64,000 bases of DNA from Conus ventricosus (Eukaryota > Mollusca > Gastropoda > Neogastropoda > Conidae), in contig CM031595.1 in the NCBI GenBank assembly GCA_018398815.1, positions 139,898,670 to 139,962,669 on the forward strand. Reading direction: 5' to 3'. Under the pieces are notes generated by a model that was given only the letters and a program-made list of their open reading frames with translations, did not search any database and was not told where the DNA came from. Positions 1 to 10,961 of the stretch are shown here, one piece after another. The translations under genes were made by a program, and so were the position numbers. Position 1 is the first letter of the stretch, and each line of letters opens with the position of its first letter.

Positions 1-138
1 CGTGAACAACTAAGTTAACAAAAATTTTCTTTAAACGGAATGCCACACATACATGCAAATTTGAATCTATACCCATATATACACTCAATCACTCAGTGAC
101 ACATGCACATACACACAAACACATTCACACGCACGCAC

Positions 139-142
139 GCCA

Positions 143-183
<41 letters not shown>

Positions 184-260
184 CACACATACACACACAC
201 ACACAAACACCACACACACACACACACACACACATACACACACAAACACACATACACACA

Positions 261-291
<31 letters not shown>

Positions 292-294
292 CAC

Positions 295-329
<35 letters not shown>

Positions 330-361
330 CACACACACACCACACACACACACACACACAC
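139..361. repeat. (CA)n microsatellite abutting INTS9 exon 4 donor, copy A
   Basis: Almost pure CA with AA and CC interruptions. On the gene strand it reads TG and begins at the exon 4 donor GT. Confidence 0.95.
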
Positions 362-500
362 CTTCCGTCTGCAAGGTCGGTTCAGTGGCAAAGACCTTGC
401 CCCTGAAGTTGGTGAATTTGGTCAGGTAGGGCAAAGCCAACATGGTGCTGTGGTTGGAGATGAGGATGGCATCGATCTGTGACATGTCAGCTAAGCTGAA
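362..500 (-). CDS. INTS9: INTS9 exon 4, copy A
   Basis: It encodes AILISNHSTMLALPYL and FATEPTLQ. At the place where active beta-CASP nucleases carry the metal-binding HxHxDH motif this protein has SNHST, the hallmark of the inactive INTS9 subunit. The acceptor is GTTCCAG. The donor GT is the first unit of a 220-bp TG/CA microsatellite. One base is missing near the 3' end compared with copy B, which breaks the frame into exon 5. Copy B shows the intact version of that spot. Confidence 0.9.
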
Positions 501-802
501 CTGGAACAGACAAATGTCAATTCAGAAAATTCATAAAGTTCTAATAATAAAGTAAAAAGATACGTAAAGTAAAACAAACAGTAATCTGTATTAGGAAAGA
601 AACCATCCTCATGTTTATGCCAATTTTCTTGTAATTCTCGATCAGTCTGCTAATACCTTTTCTTCTCAAAGTCTTACAACATTGTTATATGATTTAGAAG
701 TGCCATTGTATGACTAAGTGAATGGACATCCGGTTTTAGAAAGCACAAGAAATTGAACCAATAACACCTGTATACCCCACACACACAAACACACACACAC
801 AC

Positions 803-851
<49 letters not shown>

Positions 852-1004
852 TAACAAATTAGTCATGAGATGTTAAGTGAGAACACACACACAAACACAC
901 AAAGACACAGACACACACATGCATACAGAGTAACAAATTAGTAGTCATTAAATATAAGTGACAACACACAAACTTGCGCAAGCACGCATGCACACACACA
1001 CACA

Positions 1005-1035
<31 letters not shown>

Positions 1036-1217
1036 CAGAAGAAAAGGCTATAATCACTCTGTACCTGGCATTGCCACCCATGACCTGAACTCACTGTTTA
1101 CTCCTCAGCATCTAGTTTCTTCATACTGCCAAAACAAAAGTTAAAACTTGGATGAATTACAGTTAACAACAGAAGTGCTAGTTTCATCAGAGCTGTGCAA
1201 AAAGAATTGAATCTCAC
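501..1217. repeat. INTS9 intron 3 with two (CA)n tracts, copy A
   Basis: Intron sequence with CA repeats at about 778-848 and 985-1037 and degenerate CA at 880-920. I see no gene. The matching intron in copy B is 40360-41087. Confidence 0.8.
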
Positions 1218-1286
1218 TTCTGGAACAGCAAACTCAAAGACTCCATCCACAAACACTTTGCCTGCACACTCCTTCAGTTCTGGCAT
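1218..1286 (-). CDS. INTS9: INTS9 exon 3, copy A
   Basis: A 69-bp, 23-codon exon encoding KECAGKVFVDGV, the conserved stretch upstream of the second beta-lactamase strand in INTS9. The acceptor is CTACAG and the donor AA|GTGAGA. The DIRS element lies about 100 bp upstream in the preceding intron. A longer open frame continues past the donor, but that part is intronic. Confidence 0.88.
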
Positions 1287-1383
1287 CTGTAGCAGAGGAA
1301 AAAGTAGTTAGTGCTCAAGTTTAAATACATGTATATATTGGGATGTGCTTCCTCACTTCATAATTCAGCCATCCGAAAATCAG

Positions 1384-1562
1384 AAAGGAATTTTTATTCT
1401 AAAATTACGTTTAATCTAACATATTACGTGGCTCACTAATGCAATAAGCGGCAGCAATTTGCTATCCCTGCCTCGTATACAATAAAGTCCGTACGGACAA
1501 CAAACCCTTGAAAGGGCCTCGTGCCTTGCGCATGCTCAGAACCATCCTCTTTCCGAGGTATA
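1384..1562. repeat. Left inverted terminal repeat of DIRS element, copy A
   Basis: From about 1437 to 1555 this is the reverse complement of 6685-6815, with a few indels, including the palindromic-looking core GTCCGTACGGAC. The outer 50 bases recur inverted at 1626-1678 rather than at the right end. Confidence 0.85.
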
Positions 1563-1625
1563 TCAAACCCTGACTGAGAACTCCTGATGGAACCAGGAAG
1601 GCGGGGAGGTAGGGAGGGCCTCTGC

Positions 1626-1717
1626 GTGAGCCACGGTAAGTATGTTAGATTAAACGTAATTTTAGAATAAAAATTTCCTTTTAATTACACATACTATACC
1701 GTGGCTCACTAATGCAG
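1626..1717. repeat. Internal complementary region of DIRS element, copy A
   Basis: Bases 1626-1680 are the inverse of the left outer edge (1384-1442). Bases 1681-1717 are the inverse of the right outer edge (about 6797-6833). The two meet at a T-rich join. In DIRS1 this arrangement lets a circular intermediate restore the termini. Confidence 0.85.
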
Positions 1718-1719
1718 AG

Positions 1720-2640
1720 TAGCACTACCTGGAAGGAGGGCTCACCTGGTTACCACCTGGAGGAGCGAGAAGAGCCGAAGCGTGTGGTGGAGATGGAGTG
1801 TTGGGCCACCACAGCTGATGCGATGCCCCTTAGACCCATCATCGCGCAGACGAGAAAAGTCGCGCAAGCAGAATTGGATGAAGGTGCCAGGGAACGCCAA
1901 TATGCGGCATCTAACACGCTCTGAATGCTGGCAAAAGAGCTACTGCCAGCGAAGACCCCCTGCCCTAATCTCATGAGGTCTTGGTGAGAAAACAGCCAAA
2001 TCCCCTTCAGGTGTCGCACACGCAGCTTAAATGACTTCTCTCAGCCATCGAGAGATTGAAGAGCGCCTAAATGTCCTCCTTATAACCTTCGTTGAAGAGA
2101 GAAACAGGTGGCGCTGCTTGGAGCGAGAAGATTTTGTGCGTTTCCTATACTCCCGCAGAGCGCGCACCGGACAGAGAGTGCGGTTTCTTCGTCGTCTGGG
2201 GCGAGAATAGAAGTGAGAGGAAGAATGGAGATAGTCGGTGAAGGAGAACCTGGCAACTGGTTTTCGCTAAAAATTCTGGGAGGAGGCGAAGAGATATCGA
2301 GTCATCCGTTCGGAGGGCGACGTCCCCAGGCAGGCCACTAAGGGCGTGGACTTCATTTGCAGCGCCTCCCTGAGGCCAGGGAAACAGAAAGGCTGTTTTG
2401 AAGGAAAGGAATTTCAGAGAACACTCTCGGATGGGCTCGTAAGGGGGAGCCTGAGGGAGGAGAGGACTAAGAAAAGATCCCACGCCGGGGTACGGCGGGG
2501 GCAACGGGCCTCCTGTAGGGCTGCTCCTCTGACGAGATCCCGCAGAAGGGGGCCGTCCCCGAAGGAGGGGCCCCCTACAGAGGAGGCTGAAAGTTCTTTC
2601 TCCGATGAAAGAAAAACTAGGTAGTTAGCCAATTGGCATT
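1720..2640 (-). pseudogene. DIRS tyrosine recombinase domain, copy A
   Basis: Minus-strand frames give the C-terminal catalytic half of a phage-integrase-like recombinase: a CPVRALREYRKR segment, then a HEIRAWASSLA box (H-x-x-R) and an AAYWRS...LRDFS terminus. The domain is split over at least three frames by one-base indels. At the expected nucleophile position before LRDFS there is Cys (TGC) instead of Tyr, and copy B shows the same. The intact family protein would cut and rejoin DNA during integration of the circular intermediate. Confidence 0.75.
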
Positions 2641-2749
2641 GAGAAGGAGAATGAGGTGATACTGCGTGGCTAGAGCACCAAGAGAGCCAGCCATTGCAGT
2701 GGACACTGTAGACACTTTGGGTGCCTGACCTGTGGGCATGTACCACAAT

Positions 2750-4600
2750 GCCGATTACCGCTGGGGAGGCGCCTTGTGCAGACAGCGCGTCCCGCACAGT
2801 GCCAGGCGTGAAGATGTAGCCGTTTGGATTGCCGTGTGGAATGCCTGACCATGGTTGAAACAGGGACTTTGCCTTGAAGGCGAGCGGTATCGGAGGCACG
2901 TGAGACAGGTGCAACAGTTCTGGAAACCATGCTTGGGCCGGCCAGCGTGGAGCCACCAGAATAAGCGTGGCTGCGTCTTCCCTTGCTTTGCGGGGAACTT
3001 TTCCCAGAATGGGGAACGTGGGAAAGGCATAGCCCGTCAGTCCGGACCAAGGGATGGACAGGGCGCCCACAGCCCACGCTGCCGGATCTGGAACTGGGAG
3101 ACATACAGCTGGAGACGGTGGTTGCCCCGGGTGGCGAACAGGTCTACATGTGGTTTGAACCATACAGTCCAGAGAGGTTCCAAGATTGAGTGGACGAGAG
3201 TCCATTCCGAGGGAAGAACCATGAGCGACCTGCTGAGGGAGTCCGCGAGAATGTTGATCTTCCCGGGAACGTGCTTGGCCGAGATCCGGATTGATTGTGT
3301 CTCGCACCAAAGGAGAAGCTGTTCCCCCCTCCGGAACAGGAGTGAGAACGCGCCCCCCCCTTGCTTGTTGATATAACACGCCACAGTCGTGTTGTCAGTG
3401 TTGAGGAGACATGTTTTCCCTTCAGGAAGGGAAGAAACTCCTTCAGGGCTTGGAACACGGCTTCCAGATCAAGCCGATTGATATGCCAGGATCCCATCTC
3501 CGGGACCATTGCCCGGCCGCCGTCAGAGAGCTAACGTGGGCACCCCACCCGGACTGGGACGCGTCGTGAACAGGTCCTCCTGTGGAGGAGGGGTGTGATG
3601 GGGACCCCTGCGCCAGCCAGGACTGGGAGTGCCATCGGGCCACCGATGATTGGAACCACTGACCGAGAAGGACCGGAAGGTCCCATGACTGCAACGCCTG
3701 AGACCAACGCTTGCGAAAGAGGCGTTGAAACCGGCGTTTGTGCAGTCGTCCGAGGGACACTAAGGGGGCCAAGGACTCCATCAGACCCAGAAGAGAGGCC
3801 AGCTTTCTGGCTGGGGCCTGATCCAAGGAAAGGAGATGGGCCAAGAGGTGCTGGAGGTGAACCAGGCGTTGGGGGTTGGAGACACCCACCAGTTGGTGGT
3901 GTGGAAGGACATGCCCAGAAACTGAAACTGCTGCGACGGGATGAATCGGACTTCTCCTCGTTGCGAACAAATCCAGCTGCTGACAGAGGTATAAAACCTG
4001 GAGGGCTTGCTGGGAGCACAGAGTGCTGGATGAGGCAAGAAGGAGCCCAAACGTCGAGATAGGCCTTCCGAAGAATTCCTTTCTCCCGAACATGCAAGCA
4101 AATTTCCCGGGCCACCTTCGTGAAAACCCAAGGGGCCGGGGCTAGCCCCAAGGGAAGAGCCCTGAACTGAAAAACGCGGCTTCCCTACATGAAGCGGAGG
4201 TACTTCCTGTCCCTTGGGCGGATCAAGAGAAGGAAGTACGCATCTTTCAGGTCGAAGGATACCGCCCAGTCACCGGGATGCATGGCATCGCGGATTGACA
4301 TGGGGGTTTCCATCCGAAAACGGAGGACGATAAGAAACCTGTTCACGGGCGAGAGGTCTAGAACCGGTCCCCATCATCCAGAAGCTTTGAGAACCACAAA
4401 AATGCGGCCATACAAGCCCGGAGAGGATTGGAAGAGGACTTCCTCTGTGGCACCCTTGGCTAACAGCGAAAGGGCCTCTTGGTCTAAGGCCTGAGAGGCC
4501 GCTAGATCCCGAGGAGGAGGGAAAGGAGTGAGAGGAGCCTTTACTGCACCCCAAGGAAGACGAAACCCCGACCTGATCACCCGCAGAGCCCAAGGGCTTG
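2750..4600 (-). pseudogene. DIRS reverse transcriptase and RNase H, copy A
   Basis: In minus-strand order: an RT segment with SFDLKDAYF (first catalytic Asp), a YLDxW-type RT active-site region that is damaged here but intact as AYLDDWLLLA in copy B, and FLGMSFHT. RNase H follows with ACYINKQGG and AKHVPGKINILADSLSR. A DIRS-typical VDLFATR domain comes last. Frameshifts split it into pieces of 100-300 codons, so it cannot give an intact enzyme as assembled. Confidence 0.85.
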
Positions 4601-4699
4601 CGGGAAGCCGCTCCCAGGCATTGAGGTGCCTGAACAGACTGCCCACAGGACCGCCCTGGGGTGAAGCGCCCAGGCCGGGGGCAAGTCATTGGGGGTGGT

Positions 4700-6560
4700 C
4701 CGTCTGAGACGTGGGAGCTTTCGGACCCGCCGGCCATGCCTGAGGGGGACCCCTGCTGGGTTGCTTGTCTAAGATCCCCGGGGTCCAAATGACCGTCGTC
4801 CCTTGGGTTGAGAGAATGGTGTCATTTACCCAAGATGGCCTCCTTGGCAAACGGAAGCCTTTCTGGCTTGAGAAATCCTCTGCACGCCAGCACCCCAGGC
4901 AAATCAGGGATGGAGCCAAGCGTGATGTCCCGAGCCCAATGCCCCTGACTTATTTGGACCCCCCTCATACAGTCGGCTACCATTACCGACTTCCTTAAAG
5001 AGGGGGTTAGCCGCCAGTGGGTGAGACCCCAGGGCGAGTTCCGCTGCGAAGGGCAGGGGGGGGGGCCTGACCCCCCGTGAGGACGACACCGCCTCCGGGA
5101 CAAGGGAAGCGGAAGGCCACCGAGTCCAGAAGGAATAAGAACCAGGAGAACTGGCCTCGTCCTCCAACTCGAATCCACCAGGTCGGAGCCACACACTGAG
5201 GGGGGGACAGCCCTTGGTAAAGTGGTGCGCTGTGAAAGTCCAGACAGGCCCAGGCTGGCTGATCCCCCAGACACTCCTAGGAAGGGATCAGCCGTCGGGA
5301 GGGCCGAAGGGGCCCGGGAGGAAAGGGCCTGCAACTGGTGGAGAGCTGGGCATAAAACCCGGCCCCCAGGGAAACCCCGGAGCAGGGGGCTGTGGAAAGC
5401 CCATGGTCGGGGGATACTGCCGTTGGGCCCATGGCGCCAAGGCAAAGTGGCCCTGACCTCATGATAGGGGGGGCTGCTGCTATGGCTGCTGGGCCAACCC
5501 GGTAAAAAAAAAGGGGGGGGGGGGGGCCCTGATGCGCCAGCCCCCTGAGGGACGCCCTGAAATGAGGGCGAAACCCACATTTCTGCCCAAGAGGGGGGCC
5601 CAAACATGAGGTGGGGGTTTTAGAAAGGGGAAGGCAGACAGAAGTCTGCCTCATTACCCACCTCTGAGCCAGCGTCAGAGGGGGCTCGTGCATCTTCGAT
5701 TCTGCCATGGGAATCGAACCATGTGCAGTAGAACCGTAGTTGAACTGGACACAGGATGCAGTAACGGGAAAAATGGGGAACCTGATGCACCAGTCCCCCG
5801 AGGGACGCCCTGAAAAGAGGGCGAAACCCCAGTGTCCTGACCAAAAGGGCAGAGACATGAGGTGGGGGAAGGAAACAACTGGGGCCGAACGAGATTCAAG
5901 CCCTTGAGAGGGAGTTGCTTCCCTTGGATCACCCACCGAGCGAAAGGGAGGGGAGACGTTAAGTCTGCCTCATTATCCCTTGAGCCTTCCATAATAGGGG
6001 GCTCGTGCATCTTTGATTCCGCATGGGAATCGAACTGTGCGCAGTAGAACGCAGCTGAACTGGACACAGGATGCTGTAACGGAACGACAGAACCGAAGCT
6101 GAGTCGTTTGCCGTTAGAGGCAGACGTGAAGCCCGCCTCATTACCCCACCCCTGAGCCCTCCGTCCAGGGGCTCGTGCATCTTTGATTCCGCCGTGGGAA
6201 TCGAACTGTGCGCAGTAGAACCGCAGCTGAACTGGACACACAGGATGCAGTAACGGACACGACAGAACCGTGCCGTTAGGGGCGAGGGGACGAGACCGAC
6301 AGAACCGCGCCTGAGCGGTCATCGTCACGAATTAAGGGTTGCGAGAAAGGGCTCGCTGTCACAAAACAGAACCGCAGCTGAGTTGAAGTAAACCCTTGGA
6401 GAAAGAAAAGGAACAAGAAGAGAGAAGTGACGCTGAAGAGAGAGGGGGTTGGCGCGGCCAAAGTAGGCTAGGCGGGCTAAGAGCCTGCCAGTGAGACGTG
6501 GAATCGAATGACGAAACCTTCGCAAATCTCGCCTTACCACCCAATCGCTTCACGTACGTT
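4700..6560 (-). pseudogene. Gag-like, proline-rich 5' region of DIRS element, copy A
   Basis: This part lies between the right terminal repeat and RT. Minus-strand frames are rich in Pro, Ser and Gly with no recognised domain. It includes three copies of a module of about 105 bp near 5660-6256. DIRS elements carry gag in this position. The call rests on position, not on a motif. A G-run at 5513-5525 has probably caused frame errors. Confidence 0.5.
5660..6256. repeat. Three dispersed 105-bp modules inside DIRS gag region, copy A
   Basis: Modules at about 5660-5767, 5980-6082 and 6150-6256 share GGGGCTCGTGCATCTT, GGGAATCGAAC, GCAGTAGAAC and GAACTGGACACAGGATG. Spacing is about 320 and 170 bp. 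Copy B has the same three modules at about 45555-46150. Confidence 0.85.
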
Positions 6561-6683
6561 CTCCCTTAAGTGAAAACATAAGCAAGAACACCAAAGAACA
6601 GCAACAACGATCGAGCGATCGTGAGAAAAGCAAAATATACTTAGCTGCTCGTGTACACGAGGCTCAACGGGAAGACGGCTGCC

Positions 6684-6833
6684 GAGGAAAGAGGATGGTT
6701 CTGAGCATGCACAAGGCACGAGGCCCTTTCAAGGGGTTGTTGTCCGTACGGACTTTATTGTATACAGGCAGGGATAGCAAATTGCTGCCGCTTATTGCAT
6801 TAGTGAGCCACGGTATAGTATGTGTAATTAAAC
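6684..6833. repeat. Right inverted terminal repeat of DIRS element, copy A
   Basis: Inverse of the left terminal repeat core, ending in GTGTAATTAAA. The outermost 35 bases match the internal complementary region instead of the left end. Confidence 0.85.
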
Positions 6834-7042
6834 ATTGTTTAAAGTATTTCAATGATAACAATTATGAAACGATTTCATCTTTTATTTTTTCCTGGGTCAA
6901 TTTGTATATTCTCATTCTCCCTTTTATTCCCTATCTCACACACACATGCATGCACATAGGCATGCACACAAATGCATACACACAGGCATGCTAGCACACA
7001 CACACATGCACGCATGCACACAACACACCCACACACAACACA

Positions 7043-7083
<41 letters not shown>

Positions 7084-7314
7084 ACACTATCTTATCAAAT
7101 GATAACACACATTAAAGAAAACATAGCCATGAAACAATTCCAACCCACCAACTTCTCAGCAAGTTTCCGTTTATCACCTCCTCCCGTGAAGCAGTCTGTC
7201 ACTTTCGTTAATATTGTCCTGAAAACCAGGTATCAATGTAATAAAGCAATCAGAAAACAAATATACAGTGATAAATTGTCCTGAAAATCAACATAACTGT
7301 CCCTCACACACACA

Positions 7315-7363
<49 letters not shown>

Positions 7364-8082
7364 CAAACTGTCTGGAAAATAAGTTACTGCTATGACAAAC
7401 TCAACTGTCCCCAAATAAGGTATCACTGGACCAGAAATTGTATCAACTTCATAATTCTGTGTGCAGCAAACTAAAATCACATACTAAAATGAACAAGTTT
7501 TATACATATATAATGTCAGTTCTTAACATTTACTACCTTATCACTTGGAAATAAAGATCTCCAGAAACATTACATTTGAACAGCTTTCTGTGCTGAAGTG
7601 TATTTCTAACCCTAACCTAAAGCTGTGTTAATGTCTGGATTCTGATGTCTACTGCAAACTGAGTAACGTAGCACAAGGATGGCTTCTAAGCCATGCAAAC
7701 TCCTAACATAACAAGAGTAAGGTCTTGAAAAGATAATCTGAAGATGAAGTATGGCTGTTGAAATGCTATGAAAACAAAATAGCTGTACTGATCTCTCTGG
7801 AGTCCATTCATGGACCTTGCATTTGCTCAAGGTAGTGAACATATTTACAGCGGGAAGGCAAGAATATAACTTTTTCTTTCTCCATTGCATTTTATTCTCT
7901 GCGCGTGCGTGTGTTCCTGGATGCGTACATGCATGTGTGTGTGCATGCGTCTGTTAGTGAGTGTGTGCATGTCTGAGTAGTGTGTATATGCATGCACACA
8001 TGCGAGTGTGCGCGTACACGTGTGTTTGTACACGTGTGGGTGGGTGCTATTATGTATGTGTGTGCACATACGCGTGCACAAG

Positions 8083-8137
<55 letters not shown>

Positions 8138-8351
8138 TGTGTGTGTGTGGTGTGTGCGCGCGCGCGCGTGCGGCGTGTGTGTGTGAGTGTGTGTCTGTGC
8201 GTGCATGTGTGTGCATGTGTGTATGTGTGTGTGCACGAGTACGTGTGCGTGCGTGTGTGTGTGTGCATGTGTGGTGTCTGTCTGTTGTTCTGTCTTTTTA
8301 GTGTCCATGTGTGCTATGTGCCCTGTTCTTGTCCGTTATATGTATTGTATG
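6834..8351. repeat. INTS9 intron with CA and TG tracts, copy A
   Basis: This holds (CA)n at 6935-7080 and 7303-7362 and a 400-bp compound TG/CG repeat at 7900-8290. No gene was recognised. A minus-strand frame near 7790-7850 was weighed as the missing exon and left out. Confidence 0.75.
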
Positions 8352-8356
8352 GGTGT
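8352..8356. other. Target-site duplication, left (GGTGT)
   Basis: The same GGTGT follows the 3' LTR at 16767-16771 and occurs once at the empty site 48269-48273 in copy B. Confidence 0.93.
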
Positions 8357-9539
8357 TGTCATGTGACGTAGCCTCACATCAAGGCATGTGACGCTCCATC
8401 ACATGAAGTTAGTGATATGAATCATTTCCCGTGCCACAATTAAAGGAAGAATATTCATATGGCTTGACTAGTGAGCGGGCGTCCCCAAAATAATTGTGAG
8501 TATGACTCATTCAAGAAACGAATGTGGTCATTGGTGAAAGTGACCACTGAGTGATAGTTTAACAAGGGCTGGTAAGGTAAGGTGCTGGTCATGTGTTTTG
8601 AACACTGAGTATGCACTCACTAGGAGAAGGGGGAAAGAGTCAGTTTTAACCCAGCAGATGGCCTAGAGACTCGAACCTGTCAGGACGGTGGTCCTCGTTG
8701 CTGACCAGTCATTAACCAGGTGAGCGATAGATAGTTGGGGAAAGCTACAGGGGGAAAACTTAAAGAAGAGAGAAAGAATTCATATGTGAATTGAGAAGCA
8801 GGTTACTTACACGAACCTTATTCGTGTTTCAGCCCTTCACCCTTTACCCTTCGCCCTTCACCCTTCAACTTTCACCCCGTGAGGTGGTTGAAGATGGCCA
8901 TGGTGTGGGGAACACACCGGTAGTTCAGCCCCAGCCAGTACCAACTCCAGGGAGAGGAGTTGAAGCTCGTCATTTCGCAAGAGACAGAAGAAGTCGCGGA
9001 AGAGAAGACGAGACTCGTATCTCCAGGACAAGAGAATTCGAGGGGGCAGTATATTGTCTCAGAAGAGAGAGACAGGGAATTGAGAAAGCAGGGAGCTTTA
9101 CTTGAGGCAGGCAGGTCCTCAGTGATTACGGGAGTTATGTATTCTCCTGGTCCGGAATTTTGGGGTAACGGAATGTGAAGGCCATAGCTTTATAAAGCGG
9201 AACTAGATTAGTTTATCTCTCAGTGTAAAGAGAGATACAAGTGTGAAGACTATTTTTTTCTCTCAGTGTAAAGAGAGATACATGTGTGAAGATTGATTTG
9301 TCTCTCGGTGTGAGGAGTGATCCATATGTGCAGATTTATTTGTCTCTCAGTGTGGGAGAGATACAGGTGTAAAATCTGTTCACAAGTTGTTGAGGTGATT
9401 TAGTAAAGTGTTTTCCCTGAAGGAGAGGGGGAGAAGAAAAACATTCGGTAGTGCGCCTTTTGGTTGATTGGAGAGATTGCGTGGGCGTATGGAGTAAATG
9501 CTGTCATGAATGCGGGTATGCAAAAGTGACAGTGTGACA
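8357..9539 (+). repeat. 5' LTR
   Basis: Begins TGTCATGTGACG and ends GTGTGACA. It differs from the 3' LTR by scattered one-base indels and few substitutions. Within it, 9205-9370 holds four related short units of TCTCTCAGTGTAAAGAGAGATAC type. Confidence 0.93.
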
Positions 9540-9540
9540 G

Positions 9541-9553
9541 TGGTGACCCCGAC
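9541..9553 (+). other. Primer binding site, tRNA-Trp type
   Basis: TGGTGACCCCGAC lies one base after the 5' LTR. It is complementary to the 3' end of animal tRNA-Trp (ending ...GTCGGGGTCA plus CCA). The match ends after 13 bases. Confidence 0.8.
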
Positions 9554-10961
9554 TCCAGTTACACCGGCGTAGCTGCCGTTTGTTTCTCCGAAAAAAAAAA
9601 AAAAAAAAAAAAGAAGGATTTCTATTTGTGCCCTCAAGGGTTTGAGGAAAGGAAAAAAAGAAGAAAGTTTAATTATTTATTGTGTATAATATTTGCATTT
9701 GTTGTTGTTTTTTCTATTTCTATATGTGTTAGGGTGGTTGACATTTCTTTTGGTTGCTCTACTCCGTTAAGGGTTTTTTTTTTTTTTTGGTAGGATTTCT
9801 TTTTGACCCTTCCCCACCTCAGGACCGATAGCCTCAACCTTCTCTTGCTCGAACCGCAGCAAGGGGGCAGGGCGTTGAGGAATCGCTGTCCTTCCCCTAG
9901 AGGATTAGTATTTTTGTCCCCTTTCCCAGGACTGATAGCCCCAACCTCTTCCTGCGTTTAGCAGGGGGACATGGCGTTGGGGAGTCAATAGTCTTTCCCT
10001 TCTGATAAATATCTTTCTTTCGCTTTCCTATTGTTTCAGTTTGATTTTTTCCCCTGCCCTCAGAGTGTGGGATCAACTTCTCCTCCGTCACGCTAGTAGT
10101 GTAGGTGGTGGAGTTGATTACCGCTCTGCCCAAATAAACATCTTATCTTTTGATCATTTTTTTTCTGGGTGTGGTGCGAGTTTTTCTTTGAGTTTGGGTG
10201 AATGTGCATTTATTGATTGATTGTTTAGTATTTTGTATTATTACTGTAGTGTGGTGTATATTGTGCAGTGATTATTTTTTTCCCGTCTCCAGTTTCACGG
10301 AGACAGTGACCACTAGGGTGCTGTCTGTGGGCTTCTTTTGCTTTTCTTGATTTCTGCTCACTATTCCGGTTCTGTGTATCCTTTCATTTCCTTTTCACCC
10401 CCTTTTCAAAACCTCTTAAAACCTTCTCCTCAATAGGCTCCTATCTAGTTTTCTTTTCAACATTTTCATTTTTTAGGTAGGATTTCCGCTAGTTTGTGTT
10501 TCTTCCCCTCTTTTAATTGTTTGTGATTCCATTTGTTTTGTAAATTTATATTCATTTTTTGTATAAGCGCGTACATTTGTTTTGTAAATTCGTTTGAAAT
10601 TAAGTAAGAAAGAAAGACTGACAACAAGAACATTGAGAACTAAAACTTTATAAAGAATTTATTTTCAGAAAACTTTATTGTGTTTATTTTTTTTTTTCTT
10701 AGGGAAAACAGTTTTGTATTAAACTTCATTTTGTTTGTAAATTCCAAATTGATAACAGTTGCAAATTATTTTGGAAAATACATTCCTTGGATTTCATATC
10801 TACCCTGTTTAAGTAAGCTGTTTTTTTGTTTACACCGGAAATTGAATTCTGTATTTGTATATACATAATTACGGTGTTGTGAAACATAATATCATTATAT
10901 ATCGCCTTATTTTTATTCATACTTTGAGATTGTTTGGTGTTTATATCTGACGGTTTCATTA
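9554..10961 (+). other. Leader between PBS and gag
   Basis: About 1.4 kb without coding potential: an A-run at 9590-9612, a T-run at 9776-9788 and two related pyrimidine-rich blocks (9810-9900 and 9910-9985) that both contain an AGGACxGATAGCC motif. No structure was assigned. Confidence 0.6.

Larger units (their letters stand above)
1384..6833 (-). mobile_element. DIRS-like tyrosine-recombinase retroelement, copy A
   Basis: About 5.45 kb bounded by inverted terminal repeats of roughly 150-175 bp. The pol genes read on the minus strand: gag-like region, reverse transcriptase, RNase H, then tyrosine recombinase. An internal complementary region at 1626-1717 contains the complement of both outer edges joined together, which defines DIRS1-type elements. 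I did not see the methyltransferase ORF found in some DIRS elements. Many frameshifts interrupt every ORF. It lies in the INTS9 intron upstream of exon 3, in both copies, so it predates the duplication or allele split. Confidence 0.88.

Noticed and set aside
96..482. Long open frames of His-Thr or Cys-Val repeats across the CA tracts (also at 8008, 18464, 23409, 29565-30690, 39962, 47870)
   Set aside because: Dinucleotide repeats are open in several frames by composition; no conserved protein features.
2346..3376. Plus-strand open frames inside the DIRS element
   Set aside because: They are the antisense of well-identified RT, RNase H and recombinase frames.
7780..7860. The missing INTS9 exon between exons 2 and 3 (a minus frame with LSKCKVHEW)
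   Set aside because: Faint resemblance only, no suitable acceptor, and the phase could not be reconciled with exon 3.
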